Of a stretch of 32,000 bases of DNA, positions 7,747 to 17,115 are shown in pieces. The position numbers and the translations under genes are program-made. A model generated the notes under the pieces. That model was given only the letters and a program-made list of their open reading frames with translations, did no database searches and had not been told where the DNA came from. The stretch covers positions 1-32,000 of the forward strand of contig JAPLKO010000047.1 in the NCBI GenBank assembly GCA_026388015.1, given 5' to 3'. This DNA comes from Candidatus Firestoneibacteriota bacterium. Its GTDB lineage: Bacteria > Oederibacteriota > D2-FULL-39-29. Numbering within the stretch: position 1 is the first letter of the stretch; the number at the start of each line of letters is the position of its first letter.

Positions 7747-8640
7747 TTATCTCTTTTGGATCATTTTTTCCAGCGTCATTTCGTAAATTATTTTTTGCTC
7801 CACCGCAAAAGCAGCCGTCTTGTTCTTATATTTTTCCCCATATTTGCTCCATAATTCACTGTTATTAATTTTTACATTATCGTCAAGAACACCGTGCAAT
7901 ATCAGAAAAAACTGAGAAAAAGAATCAGGATAAAATATATTATCATCAATTTTATGTTTAACCCCTCCGCTGATTCCCCAGTAAAAATTATTTTCTTTCC
8001 TGTCATATAAAGTCTCCAGTATCCCCTCCTTTATGGAAGCCTGCACTTTTTTATAATATATATTTTCTTTTCCCATAAGTAAACACATTTCCGCATAGGC
8101 TGCCAACCCGCCATAACACTCACAATTATCCATAAGATATTTCGCATCATTATCCGGCAGCGCTTTCGTCAGCCCGTCTTTATCCTGAAGGAACGCTATT
8201 AAATACGCAATATCATTAATTTTATTCCAATTTTTTTTAATTAAGACCGTATTGTTTGTTTTTTTACAATACTCATTAAGCAATATTAAAAAAGTTGCCG
8301 CATAACTGTCTGCGGAATCATATTTTTCAGCTTTTTTTTCTGTTCCGTCTTGCGTAATGTAGTAATCATATATACTTCCGGTCAGTCCATACTTGTCAGG
8401 ATAATTTAGATGGTCAAAATACCATTGAATGTAGGCCTTTACCTCCTCCGGATTCCCGCCTTTTTGAAGAATAGACAGCCCGAGAAGGTTACAAAAATAG
8501 GGAATAACATAGTAAGCCTTTGTGTCCATATTTACAACTTCGTAATATTTCCAAATGTTCAACGCCGGATTTACGCTGCTCTTATCACATCCGGGTGCCA
8601 GCAATACACTAATTAATAAAAGCCGTAATATGTGCTTCAT
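7747..8640 (-). CDS. Predicted six-hairpin glycosidase-like lipoprotein
   Basis: The protein has 297 residues and a lipobox LAPGC ending at Cys18, so it should be membrane-anchored in the periplasm or at the outer membrane. The body is helix-rich with paired hairpins and aromatic/acidic clusters typical of (alpha/alpha)6 toroid glycosidases. Examples are YFDHLNYPDKYGLTGSIYDY (74-93), YDSADSYAATFLILL (107-121) and FLQDKDGLTKALPDNDAKY. Asp108 and Asp111 are candidate active-site acids. I cannot assign a GH family (GH8, GH15, GH88 and GH105 share the fold). It overlaps the end of the deacetylase-like gene by 32 nt and may trim the secreted polymer. SD is AAGGAAAA. Confidence 0.6.
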   Translation of the reverse strand: MKHILRLLLISVLLAPGCDKSSVNPALNIWKYYEVVNMDTKAYYVIPYFCNLLGLSILQKGGNPEEVKAYIQWYFDHLNYPDKYGLTGSIYDYYITQDGTEKKAEKYDSADSYAATFLILLNEYCKKTNNTVLIKKNWNKINDIAYLIAFLQDKDGLTKALPDNDAKYLMDNCECYGGLAAYAEMCLLMGKENIYYKKVQASIKEGILETLYDRKENNFYWGISGGVKHKIDDNIFYPDSFSQFFLILHGVLDDNVKINNSELWSKYGEKYKNKTAAFAVEQKIIYEMTLEKMIQKR

Positions 8641-10447
8641 TTAGCTTTTCCTTAACAGTGAGATAATAGTAATCATCATCTTCACTGACCGTACAATCAT
8701 TACTACCTATGACCCTGTATTTGTGTTTTGGTATAGCCGCGGTGATTTCATTTAGGCCTTCAGGATTTATTAATGTTACAGTTAATTTGCCGTTATTTTG
8801 ATTAAACGAGTACTCGCTTTTTAGGCATCTTAAAAAGAATTTCGCGAAATAGCCCATGGGCTTGACAATTATTTTATTTTGACTCTGCAGGTTTTCCAGA
8901 TGATCAAGAAAATTTTTAAAAGCAATCTCGTAGAGCGGCGAGACGTCTCGCAGGTGGGAATAAAACAGTCTTACGGTCTTGTTTTCATAAACGTAATCCC
9001 CGATATTTAACAGCCATTTGCCAATTTCCTCCGCAGTAAGATCATCATCTTCCATCTCAAATAAAGAAGCGTATTTATGGTTCGGCATAACAGGAAAGGC
9101 AATTACTTTATCCGAGACCATTTTTCCGTCAGAAAAAGTCCTGTTTGGCGCCGAGCCCGAATCTCCGGTATAATAATAAGCAATCATACCTAAGGCGTTT
9201 AGAACTTCTGTATTTTCCGGTTGAGGATGCGTTCCTTCCGGAGCCGAATATTCCTCAATTTTGTAGCCGACCAATCTTTCCAGAGCATCCTTATTTTTCT
9301 TTATATAGTACCTAATTTTATCTGCTCTGAATGTTTTATCTTCTACATTCTTTGCGAACCAATTGTGCGCCCAGCCTCCGTGACATCCGAGAACTCCGAA
9401 GGTTTTTACTATTTCCACATAGGGTTTGCCCTCTCCCTCCGCATCAAAGCCGATTTTATCTCCGACTGCATCTCTAAAATCTCCCGCGGTAACATGCAAA
9501 GAACATTCAAGACTTTTTCTTATTATTTCCTTTTCCACAACACTGGTTATACTGGGATAATCGGGACTGGCGTCAATATGCCAGTTAATCACAATACCCC
9601 CTCTTCCAAAAGGCGTGCTCATCAAATGAGGAATTTTAACTATTTTGAACAGAAATGTTCTAAGCACAGCTCTCAACGGCAAATCATCGCCGGTTGTTTT
9701 TAAATACCCCAGCGGCATATTAGCGTACAAAATACTGCCTTTATCGTGTTTTCTAACCACCAGCGCGGGATATTTTGTTTTATCCTCTAAGACCGTGTAG
9801 GCGTATATCTCTTCCGGATCAAGCGGGCGGGTAAGTTCATTCAAAGCCGCCGGGTATTTTAATTTCCCGTATTTGTAACCGCACAAATAATTGTCAGAAT
9901 CAAGCTTGCCGCGCGGGAACTGAAAATAATCGCTCTTTTTTTTATCATAGAGCTGAAAATATCCGGTTCCGTAAGAATGTTCTTTCTTTTTGCTGTAACG
10001 TTCATAATTCAGTCCGGTAATTTCAGAAAATACGGCCTTTTCAAGATACCTGCCCTTCTTGTCCTTTACACCCGCATTATATATCACCGCGATATTCCCG
10101 CCTGCGCTCAAATACTCCATAAGCCAGGATTTTGTTTCATCATGTATTTGCTGCGCGATATTATCCGGAAAAATAAGCACCGGATTATTTACAGCGATGC
10201 TTCCGGCAGACAAAGACAGCAGTTGAGTTACTTCTATTGCTTTAAAAGCAACACCCTCTTCCCGCAAAACGCTTTCATAGGCTTCTTTTATGTTATTTTC
10301 ACTGCTTATATTGTTTGGATTATACACCAGCAAAACATTTACATTCTTGTCATTAGTAATGTTTTGCTCTTTGTTTAGTTTTACAATACTGTACCAGACA
10401 ACAAGCAGGCAGACCGGTGCTACCAGGAATACTATGGTTTTTTTCAT
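8609..10447 (-). CDS. Membrane-anchored GATase-like/NodB-like deacetylase with C-terminal beta domain
   Basis: The protein has 612 residues. An N-terminal membrane anchor (4-23) leads to a flavodoxin/GATase1-like domain at about 35-275 with LVYNPN, LIFPDN and GGNIAVIYN strands. A polysaccharide-deacetylase (CE4-like) barrel follows at about 284-535. Its motif 1 is NWHIDASPD (His290, Asp292), motif 2 HGGWAH (356-361) and motif 3 SAPEGTHP (401-408). A beta-rich C-terminal domain of about 75 residues completes it. The order flavodoxin-like, deacetylase, beta domain echoes PelA of the Pel system without its hydrolase. Substrate is likely an N-acetylated exopolysaccharide in the periplasm. The ATG overlaps the previous stop as ATGA. 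Confidence 0.75.
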   Translation of the reverse strand: MKKTIVFLVAPVCLLVVWYSIVKLNKEQNITNDKNVNVLLVYNPNNISSENNIKEAYESVLREEGVAFKAIEVTQLLSLSAGSIAVNNPVLIFPDNIAQQIHDETKSWLMEYLSAGGNIAVIYNAGVKDKKGRYLEKAVFSEITGLNYERYSKKKEHSYGTGYFQLYDKKKSDYFQFPRGKLDSDNYLCGYKYGKLKYPAALNELTRPLDPEEIYAYTVLEDKTKYPALVVRKHDKGSILYANMPLGYLKTTGDDLPLRAVLRTFLFKIVKIPHLMSTPFGRGGIVINWHIDASPDYPSITSVVEKEIIRKSLECSLHVTAGDFRDAVGDKIGFDAEGEGKPYVEIVKTFGVLGCHGGWAHNWFAKNVEDKTFRADKIRYYIKKNKDALERLVGYKIEEYSAPEGTHPQPENTEVLNALGMIAYYYTGDSGSAPNRTFSDGKMVSDKVIAFPVMPNHKYASLFEMEDDDLTAEEIGKWLLNIGDYVYENKTVRLFYSHLRDVSPLYEIAFKNFLDHLENLQSQNKIIVKPMGYFAKFFLRCLKSEYSFNQNNGKLTVTLINPEGLNEITAAIPKHKYRVIGSNDCTVSEDDDYYYLTVKEKLNEAHITAFIN

Positions 10448-11457
10448 TTGGTTAAGCCTATGCCTTCTGTCAAAATGTACCCATGGACTATTACGTCTTC
10501 ATAAAGCAGTATTTCCTTTTTCCCGATAATCGATCTTATAGAATCAACCTTTCCCACTTCAACCCCTTTTAAACATATACTTTTTTGGGAAAATATACTT
10601 CCGTCCACAAAAGCATTTCCCGCAATATCTACGTATCCTTCCGCAAACACACTTCCGTAAATTTCAACTCTTTCTTTCGTGTTGACAATAAAATTTCCGT
10701 TTATTTTCATATTCCCTTTAATTTTTACGCCCTTTTTTATTTCTAAATTACCCGCTACATATGAGAATTTCTGTTCTCCGGCCTTTAGCTTTTGCCGGAC
10801 CGCATTGCCAATAGTCTTATCCGTACTTATAGTGCTGCCGTAAAGGCGCTTAAAAGAACATCCTTTTTCTATGTTAATTTTTTTTCCCGCAGCTACGCTG
10901 ATCCCCAGATCGCAATTTTCCAGAATACTTATATTCCCTTCAGCGTCCAACCATCTTATCAATTTGGACTCCTGCCGTACTACAATATTCCCGTCAGAGG
11001 CAAGGGATAGGATGCGGCAGCCTTTTCCGATATCAACACTACCCATGGCATATATTTCCTTATTGCATTTGACAGAATCCTTAATTATTAGATTTCTTTT
11101 ATGAAACAAAACGCAATTTACAGGGTTTTCGATAACATTGTTTTTTTCATCTTGCACTTCAATTATTTCCGCTTTAGACATCTTCCGCTCAAACGACCCG
11201 TTGGTTAAATAGTAATTTTTGCCGGTTAGAAACAGGTCAAATTCGCTGAAACGCACGGCCCCCGAATAGTTTACATTCGATTTAAGCGCGTTAAGAATAA
11301 TACGTCTGAAGGATTTTCCGAAATATCTCGGGTCTTTGGAGTAGTCCATATTTACAAACAATTTATCAGCATCCTCACGTTTATAGATTTCATAAACAGC
11401 AGGAAAAAAAGGAAGCAAAACCATCAGCGCAAATAAAAGCACAAAAAAGATTATCAT
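10444..11457 (-). CDS. Membrane-anchored bactofilin-like beta-solenoid protein
   Basis: The 337-residue protein has one N-terminal transmembrane helix (1-21, MIIFFVLLFALMVLLPFFPAV). Residues from about 110 on form short repeating strands with turn glycines and asparagines: NIVVRQESKLIRWLDAEGNI, GNLEIKKGVKIKGNMKINGN, GSVFAEGYVDIAGNAFVDGS. This left- or right-handed solenoid pattern is that of polymer-forming bactofilins (DUF583) and DUF342-like proteins. Bactofilins are cytoskeletal scaffolds, often locating envelope or polysaccharide machinery. A scaffold role for the synthase is inferred. It overlaps the GT2 stop by one base (TAATG) and its own stop overlaps the deacetylase start. Confidence 0.65.
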   Translation of the reverse strand: MIIFFVLLFALMVLLPFFPAVYEIYKREDADKLFVNMDYSKDPRYFGKSFRRIILNALKSNVNYSGAVRFSEFDLFLTGKNYYLTNGSFERKMSKAEIIEVQDEKNNVIENPVNCVLFHKRNLIIKDSVKCNKEIYAMGSVDIGKGCRILSLASDGNIVVRQESKLIRWLDAEGNISILENCDLGISVAAGKKINIEKGCSFKRLYGSTISTDKTIGNAVRQKLKAGEQKFSYVAGNLEIKKGVKIKGNMKINGNFIVNTKERVEIYGSVFAEGYVDIAGNAFVDGSIFSQKSICLKGVEVGKVDSIRSIIGKKEILLYEDVIVHGYILTEGIGLTK

Positions 11458-12722
11458 TACATTTTCTCCCGGAATCTTTCTGTTTTGGCCCAGAGAGTGG
11501 CTCTTCCGGTAAGCAAATCAATAATTGAATCTAAAAACCCAAGGGACGCGCAATACATGTTAAAGTAGAAATTAAAAACAAGCAGCGGCAATAATCTTAT
11601 TCTGTATGTTGAACCGTCAAGGAAACAGGCTAAGCCTATCTGGTTAAACGGCGCATAATTACCAAAGGCGGAGCAGCCGGCGGTAAATATTGATATTAAA
11701 GCAAAATTAGTGAATATTTGAGTTTCCCCCAGGAAAAATAGCGTGAGCGAAACAATAATTCCTAACAATAGAAAAAACGGCACTGAGTAAACGAAAAGAA
11801 GCAAGGTTCCGTCTATTTTTTCTCTTAAGGATACTTTTTTTGAGGTCAATAGAGGCAGCAAATATCTAAACATAACCTGATTGTGCCCTCTTGCCCACCT
11901 TCGCATCTGCCGGGCCCGGACACTCCATACTTCAGGTACTTCCTCATAACATTCCGCCCTGTTGGCGTAGACAACTTTCCAGCCGTTAAGATACAGGCGA
12001 AAGGTTAAGTCCGTATCTTCCGTGAGAAACCGGGGATCAAATTTGCCCAGCTGTATACACAGCTCTCTTTTAAAACCTCCTACAGTTCCGCCATATTGCG
12101 GTATCAGCAGTAAATTATATCTGGCTTGCTGGTCTATTTGATATCCACCCGACCTTTCTATGTCCAAGATTCTGGTTAAAATATTTTTTGAAGTATTTAC
12201 AGGTACAACTCTGCCCATTACCGCGCCCACCTCCGGATTTTCAAAACAAACGGCCATCTCCTTAAGAATACCTTTTGGCGGCAAATAATCCGCGTCAAAA
12301 ATAACCATAATTGATTTATCCGAAATTTCAAGCGCGTCATTCAATGCCGCCGGTTTCCCTCTCTTCATATTATACCGGTGCAAAGGTTTAATATATGAAT
12401 ATTTTTCGGCGTATTTATCCAATATCTGCTTGGTGTTATCTGTGGAATGATCATTTATGGGTATTATATCCATTTTATCTTTGGGATAATCCAGTTTTAT
12501 CAGCAGGTCTAATATATTTGCGGCAACTTTCTCTTCGTTATGCATCGGCACCACGACAGAAATTGTAGGATAATCCGATTGTACAATATCCTGATAGCAC
12601 ATTCTTTGCTCACCGCACAGCCTGTTAATTGTAAAAACAAAATGTCTGACCATATATATAATAGTCAAAATCACAATAAACACTATGTAGGCTTTTAGAA
12701 ATATCAATATAACCAATTCCAC
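11457..12722 (-). CDS. Processive GT2 glycosyltransferase (exopolysaccharide synthase-like)
   Basis: The 421-residue (from 12722) membrane glycosyltransferase has the D,D,D,QxxRW signature of the cellulose/hyaluronan/PgaC synthases. IINDHST-type sugar-nucleotide Asp is Asp91, DADY (DxD) 143-146, LTEDTDL (235-238 acidic cluster) and RQMRRWARG with Gln272 and Trp276. An N-terminal helix and three or four C-terminal helices frame the cytosolic domain. The start is uncertain. GTG at 12722, TTG at 12716 (AAGAGAG five nt upstream) and TTG at 12707 (overlapping the previous TGA) are all plausible. The first ATG (12653) would lose the N-terminal helix. A much longer reading frame upstream only overlaps the neighbour. 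Confidence 0.87.
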   Translation of the reverse strand: MELVILIFLKAYIVFIVILTIIYMVRHFVFTINRLCGEQRMCYQDIVQSDYPTISVVVPMHNEEKVAANILDLLIKLDYPKDKMDIIPINDHSTDNTKQILDKYAEKYSYIKPLHRYNMKRGKPAALNDALEISDKSIMVIFDADYLPPKGILKEMAVCFENPEVGAVMGRVVPVNTSKNILTRILDIERSGGYQIDQQARYNLLLIPQYGGTVGGFKRELCIQLGKFDPRFLTEDTDLTFRLYLNGWKVVYANRAECYEEVPEVWSVRARQMRRWARGHNQVMFRYLLPLLTSKKVSLREKIDGTLLLFVYSVPFFLLLGIIVSLTLFFLGETQIFTNFALISIFTAGCSAFGNYAPFNQIGLACFLDGSTYRIRLLPLLVFNFYFNMYCASLGFLDSIIDLLTGRATLWAKTERFREKM

Positions 12723-13459
12723 TCTCTTAATCTTGATTTTGTTTTCCCGGCAATCCCGCTCACAAACACTGAGAATATTCCTACCACATAAATAAAATCC
12801 ACTAAAGGCCCAAACGCAAATAATAAAACCGCCATATACAAATATGAATACTCTCTCAAAATATATATTAGCACAACATATCTGACCATGCCGAATATTA
12901 TTGCGTACAATAAAGTTAGCAACGAAACAGACAACTTTGATAAAAGACCTACGGGCAGCGGGAGCAGCGAAACCAGCATTAATACAGGTGTAATAATCCA
13001 CCAGCTGACCTGCAGTTTAATATAAAGATCGGAAAACGCCAATATATTATACGGAAAGGAAAATGGGATAAATACAAAATATACCGCAGATACCAATAAT
13101 ATCAACAACGCATAAACCAGGTAGGATACAATTGGTACGGCTATTTTTGATTTTAAAAGAATTATTATTGCTGCCAAAGAAGCGATAAATACATATACAG
13201 ACTGCATAGTGCCGGGATATCGCCCGACCGGGCCAATCAAATATACACTTTGAAACAAGTAATCTACCTCTTTAAGATTACTTGTTTCAATGTCTAAGAC
13301 CCCGGCAGCCAGAATATTTATATAATACGTCAGGGATGGGAAATAGATGAATATAGCAATCAAAGGAAGAAGCAGTATTAACGACTGCATTACAAAATAT
13401 CCATAGGAGCTGGTTATTCTATAGGACCTGTGAGGGTACATAACACGTTTTACATTCAT
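12704..13459 (-). CDS. Polytopic membrane protein of the exopolysaccharide operon, unrecognised
   Basis: The 251-residue protein has about seven or eight hydrophobic helices, for example SLILLLPLIAIFIYFPSL, VYVFIASLAAIIILL and VSYLVYALLILLVSAVYFVF. A charged C-terminus KTKSRLREW is probably cytosolic. The ATG at 13459 has AGGGA 9 nt upstream. A TTG further upstream (13537) has no such site and adds an unconvincing tail. It lies between the two GT2 genes and overlaps the downstream one by 19 nt, so it may be an accessory subunit for synthase or translocation. A late segment (MVRYVVLIYILREY...) faintly recalls exosortases, but the catalytic Cys and His are not present. No family assigned. Confidence 0.65.
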   Translation of the reverse strand: MNVKRVMYPHRSYRITSSYGYFVMQSLILLLPLIAIFIYFPSLTYYINILAAGVLDIETSNLKEVDYLFQSVYLIGPVGRYPGTMQSVYVFIASLAAIIILLKSKIAVPIVSYLVYALLILLVSAVYFVFIPFSFPYNILAFSDLYIKLQVSWWIITPVLMLVSLLPLPVGLLSKLSVSLLTLLYAIIFGMVRYVVLIYILREYSYLYMAVLLFAFGPLVDFIYVVGIFSVFVSGIAGKTKSRLREWNWLY

Positions 13460-13577
13460 TTTGGCATTTCCCTGAAAAATAGGCCCAAGCCTGACCCTCT
13501 TAGCGGGCAAGATGAAAGCTATAATAGGCTGAAACAAATATCGCAGGCTGGTACTTGGCGGCAGCAGGTTGCAAATT

Positions 13578-14921
13578 TCAGCTTTTTTTTAGCCTGCCCT
13601 TTCTTTCTATCCTGCCCCAATCCATTTTCACGCCTAAAACTTCTTCTAAGGTAGCAAGAAGTTTAACTACGTCAATCGTGAGAATAAAGAAAAACCTGTA
13701 AGGGATTGCATAGAGAACGTAGCTTAATCTTTCTTTTTCTATCAAAACGCAATGTAAAGCCGCTGTCATATCCAGCAGGGTAAGCTGTATCCACCAAAAC
13801 AACAGACTATTTAGCATTCCTGACGTAACGGCCACATATACAAAAAATATCTGGGCAAAAACATTCATAATGGGCCAAATAATGGCTTCAAAAAACATAT
13901 ACCATATTGTTACGACATTTAGCCGGCTCCCTTTTCCCTTAATGCCTACTAAAGATCTTTTATGTTTTTTTAAAACCTGCAATATCCCCCGGCCCCAGCG
14001 GTACCTTTGGATAAACAATGATCTCATATTCTCCGGGGCTTCCGTCCAGGAAACCGACTCTGATTCGTAGTCTATTTTCCAGCCGGCGGACAATATCTTA
14101 ATAGTTATGTCGCAATCTTCGGCAAAGGTATCACTGTCATAACCGCCGACGCTTTCAATTGCCGTGCGTCTGAAAAGTCCGAAAGGACCCGGAACAATAT
14201 TTACTACTTTAAAAAAGCCCTGGCTTTGTTTCACCATATTTAAGCCTTCTATATACTCGAGAGATTGAAGCCTGGTAAGGAAATTACTTATGTTGACAAT
14301 CTTTACATTTCCCGCCACCGCGCCCACTCTTTCATCATGAAAATGACGCAGCGCTTTTTTTACCGCATATTTTTCAATGAGCGAATCTCCGTCTATGCAA
14401 AGAATAAATTCTCCCGTACTGTTTTTTATGCCGTTGTTCAGCGCTTTTGCTTTTCCTTGATTTTGCTGGGAAATGACCCGGACCCTGGCAGCAGGGTATA
14501 AACCTTCATATTTTGCTGAGCGCTGCAAAGTGTCGTCCGTGGAACCGTCGTTAACAATTACTATTTCCTTTTTTGGATAATCCAGCGCTAAAAGCGATTT
14601 GATAGATTCCTCAATATTTCTCCCTTCATTATAGGCGGGTATTATGATGGACACAAGAGAATCTTCTTTTTTCTCTTTCTCCTGATCCGCATAATGAAAA
14701 GTAAAATTTAGATACGAAAAATACATTAAACCAAAATACCTGAGAATCAGAATACAAAGGAAAATGAAAAGCATAATGAAAGACAGTCCTATAAAACCCT
14801 TGCGAAAAGAAATCTCCCAAAGATAAACATCCAGCATTGCAAGAATCAACCATGCAAACGGAATTACCGCCAAAAGCAGCACGATTAAATTAAACAGTAT
14901 GTTTGATAGTTTATTTTTCAA
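13578..14921 (-). CDS. Processive GT2 glycosyltransferase (PgaC-like)
   Basis: The 447-residue GT2 enzyme has two N-terminal helices (about 8-30 and 42-62). The catalytic domain has SIIIPAYNEG (91-100), IVNDGST (Asp125), IDGDS (Asp177/Asp179) and AEDCDI (Glu268, Asp269, Asp271). QRYRWGRG follows (Gln305-Trp309), with C-terminal helices near 338-420. This is the full signature of poly-N-acetylglucosamine, cellulose and hyaluronan synthases; it is closest in layout to PgaC. The polymer cannot be read from sequence. The start is a TTG that overlaps the end of the TPR gene by 11 nt with only a weak upstream GGGG. The first ATG (codon 29) would cut the first helix. Confidence 0.9.
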   Translation of the reverse strand: MKNKLSNILFNLIVLLLAVIPFAWLILAMLDVYLWEISFRKGFIGLSFIMLFIFLCILILRYFGLMYFSYLNFTFHYADQEKEKKEDSLVSIIIPAYNEGRNIEESIKSLLALDYPKKEIVIVNDGSTDDTLQRSAKYEGLYPAARVRVISQQNQGKAKALNNGIKNSTGEFILCIDGDSLIEKYAVKKALRHFHDERVGAVAGNVKIVNISNFLTRLQSLEYIEGLNMVKQSQGFFKVVNIVPGPFGLFRRTAIESVGGYDSDTFAEDCDITIKILSAGWKIDYESESVSWTEAPENMRSLFIQRYRWGRGILQVLKKHKRSLVGIKGKGSRLNVVTIWYMFFEAIIWPIMNVFAQIFFVYVAVTSGMLNSLLFWWIQLTLLDMTAALHCVLIEKERLSYVLYAIPYRFFFILTIDVVKLLATLEEVLGVKMDWGRIERKGRLKKS

Positions 14922-17115
14922 AATGATAGGTCAACCCCAATAAGATATTTGTAGAAGCAGAGAAAGTGCTTCGCGAAAAATTTAGCGCAATTTCCGCGGA
15001 AACATTACTTGAGAGATAATAGGACGCTTCTCCGTCTAAACTATAAGTGATCTGCGCAGTTTCCATAACGCTGGAAATTTTTCCTTTCAATTTATAAAGA
15101 AGCAGACTCTTCTCTTGATTGTTCAAAACGGCAACCACGGAAATTGTTGAATATGTCTTTGGTGTCCAGTAGTAAGGGGAAGTCCATGCATAACCTAATG
15201 CTTCATATTCCCCTCCTAATTTAACCGGCAGAGAAAGATCAAGTTTATGAAGGAATCCTACGTTAAACTTGGTCAGGCTGTTTTGATCAGAAATTACCCC
15301 CTGAGAAAAGAACGCAACAAAATCTACTTTATCCGAGAATCTATGGTCAACCTGTAATGAAAAGTTATCTACACTAAGATTCTGCCCCGCAAGAAGCGTA
15401 TTGAGAGTGTTCATTTCAAGAACCCCGTCTCTTTTGCCGTAATTTGCTCTTAAAGAAGTTTCAGGAGAAAGCTGCACGGCCGTTCCAACAGAGTAATTAT
15501 TTTTTCCTTCATAACCGTAATACTCCAGATTTGATAAGGCTACAGACCATCTCCAATTTTCCTGGACATTTATTTCCCCTTCCATATATAATTCCCGACC
15601 CTGTACATCCGCCGGTGCTTGCGTAAACCGGTAATGCTTTAGCCCCGCGGATATGCTCAGCGAACCATCATATATGTGGATTTGACCTCCAAGGTCCAGG
15701 CATAATTTATAGAAATTATATGTGTTTTCGGAAAAGCTTGAATACCGCATATACAGCTCCGGGACAATTCTTTTTTCATTTTCCAGAATCTTTTGAATTT
15801 CATAAATCTTGTCAATTGCTTCCAGATTATAGAATATAGCGTTTACCTGCCTGTAATTTTCAACAGCCTTTTTATATTCTTTATCAAATTTATATATATC
15901 CCCGCGTATTAAATATACCTCAGACAAAGAAGGATCTTGAGCCTGCACTATTTCAAGTTCTTTCAGGGCGGAGCTATTGTCCCCTTTCCAGACCAGCACC
16001 TTTGCCATATCCAAGCGCACCTGTATTTCTTCGGGGTGCTTATCCAGATAAACACGGTAAAGAACGAGCGACTCGTCATAAAGGTTTTCCCAGGAAAGAA
16101 TTTTGGCGAATCTCAATTTTGTCTCATAATCGTCCGGATATTTTTCCAAATAAAGCCGGTAGTAGCTCGCCGCTTCTTCTTTTTTTTCTTCCGTATAATA
16201 TAGTTGATTCGCAAGAGGCAAATACAAACTGTAATTCTTGGTTTTCTCTATTACTTTTTTTATTCCGACGGCAGACTTGGCCTCGTTGATTTTATCTTCC
16301 AGCTTTTTTAACCTTGCCAATCCTTCTTTTGCCTTTTTATTATTTTTAGAAAGCTGAAGAACTTTTTCATACTCAATTTCTGCCTTTTTGTACTTTTCCG
16401 CGCGCTCAAATACAAGAGCTAAAATTAAGCGTGCTTCACTGTTCTTATAGTCAAGACTGATCACTCTGTTTAATTCTGCTTCCGCCAAAGATAAATCACC
16501 TTTCCATATATACACATTAGCCAGTTCAAAGATTACATTATTTTCCCGGGGATGTTTTCTGAGATATTCCGTATATTCCTGAATAGACAGGTTGTAGTAT
16601 TCTCCCCAGGAAAGAACACGGGCATACTCCAGGCGGCTGCTATAATCCTGCGGTTTTTGTTTAAGATATTTTTGATAATATTCGACAGCTTTTCCAAAAG
16701 ATTTTACTTTGGCATGAGCTCTGGCAATTTCTAAATATAAAGGAACAATTTCATCTGTTGAACTTTTACTTTTCTCCCAGGCGGGCAAAATATTATCTAA
16801 TAAATACTGAGCTTCTTTGTTTTCAAGACCTCTTTCTATGGCCGAAAGCGCAGCCTCTGCAGCCCTGGGATATTCCTTTATTTTCAAATAGATTTGGGCG
16901 ATTAAGAGATAGGCTTTTAGGTTATCAGGATTCTCTTGCAAATCTAACCGGGCTTCGGCGATAGCGCCCAGCCAGATCTGGTGGTTATTGTACAAATCAA
17001 GCGCTCTTTTATAGTGAGCGTCTGTTCCTTTTTCAGCAGAATATAAAAACGCCGAAGCAAATACAGCCGCAATTACAAGTATTTTTTTTTCCGTGAAAAA
17101 AAAATATCTTAGCAA
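14911..17115 (-). CDS. TPR plus outer-membrane barrel exporter (PgaA/PelB-like)
   Basis: The 734-residue protein has a signal peptide (KKILVIAAVFASAFLYSAEKG, 10-30). A superhelix of about ten TPR-like repeats runs from about 32 to 450, with typical A.A..Y..A and YP.D/KP.D connectors. A C-terminal beta-barrel of about 280 residues follows (from YMRYSSFSENTYNF at 455 to LLGLTYHFEK). The barrel carries SPYYWTPKTYST (646-657), a motif region typical of YaiO/BcsC-type barrels. Such proteins carry exopolysaccharide through the periplasm (TPR) and out of the cell (porin). The start is a TTG overlapping the ExeA-like stop by 7 nt, with GGAG 10 nt upstream. A pore alongside two GT2 synthases fits synthase-dependent secretion. 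Confidence 0.88.
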   Translation of the reverse strand: MLRYFFFTEKKILVIAAVFASAFLYSAEKGTDAHYKRALDLYNNHQIWLGAIAEARLDLQENPDNLKAYLLIAQIYLKIKEYPRAAEAALSAIERGLENKEAQYLLDNILPAWEKSKSSTDEIVPLYLEIARAHAKVKSFGKAVEYYQKYLKQKPQDYSSRLEYARVLSWGEYYNLSIQEYTEYLRKHPRENNVIFELANVYIWKGDLSLAEAELNRVISLDYKNSEARLILALVFERAEKYKKAEIEYEKVLQLSKNNKKAKEGLARLKKLEDKINEAKSAVGIKKVIEKTKNYSLYLPLANQLYYTEEKKEEAASYYRLYLEKYPDDYETKLRFAKILSWENLYDESLVLYRVYLDKHPEEIQVRLDMAKVLVWKGDNSSALKELEIVQAQDPSLSEVYLIRGDIYKFDKEYKKAVENYRQVNAIFYNLEAIDKIYEIQKILENEKRIVPELYMRYSSFSENTYNFYKLCLDLGGQIHIYDGSLSISAGLKHYRFTQAPADVQGRELYMEGEINVQENWRWSVALSNLEYYGYEGKNNYSVGTAVQLSPETSLRANYGKRDGVLEMNTLNTLLAGQNLSVDNFSLQVDHRFSDKVDFVAFFSQGVISDQNSLTKFNVGFLHKLDLSLPVKLGGEYEALGYAWTSPYYWTPKTYSTISVVAVLNNQEKSLLLYKLKGKISSVMETAQITYSLDGEASYYLSSNVSAEIALNFSRSTFSASTNILLGLTYHFEK

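Noticed and set aside
9221-9703. Plus-strand reading frame of 160 codons inside the deacetylase-like gene
   Set aside because: It is antisense to conserved NodB-like motifs and has no ribosome-binding site or recognisable family.
12723-13001. N-terminal extension of the second GT2 gene
   Set aside because: The extra 93 residues overlap the polytopic membrane protein in another frame, are Cys- and Arg-rich without GT2 similarity, and lie before the natural N-terminal helix.
12704-13459. Exosortase/archaeosortase identity for the polytopic protein
   Set aside because: Context (ExeA-like ATPase, NodB-like proteins) made it tempting, but I find no catalytic Cys and no conserved His after the Arg segment. 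No PEP-CTERM substrate is seen in the window.
13460-13537. Upstream TTG start for the polytopic membrane protein
   Set aside because: There is no ribosome-binding site, whereas the ATG at 13459 has AGGGA at suitable spacing.
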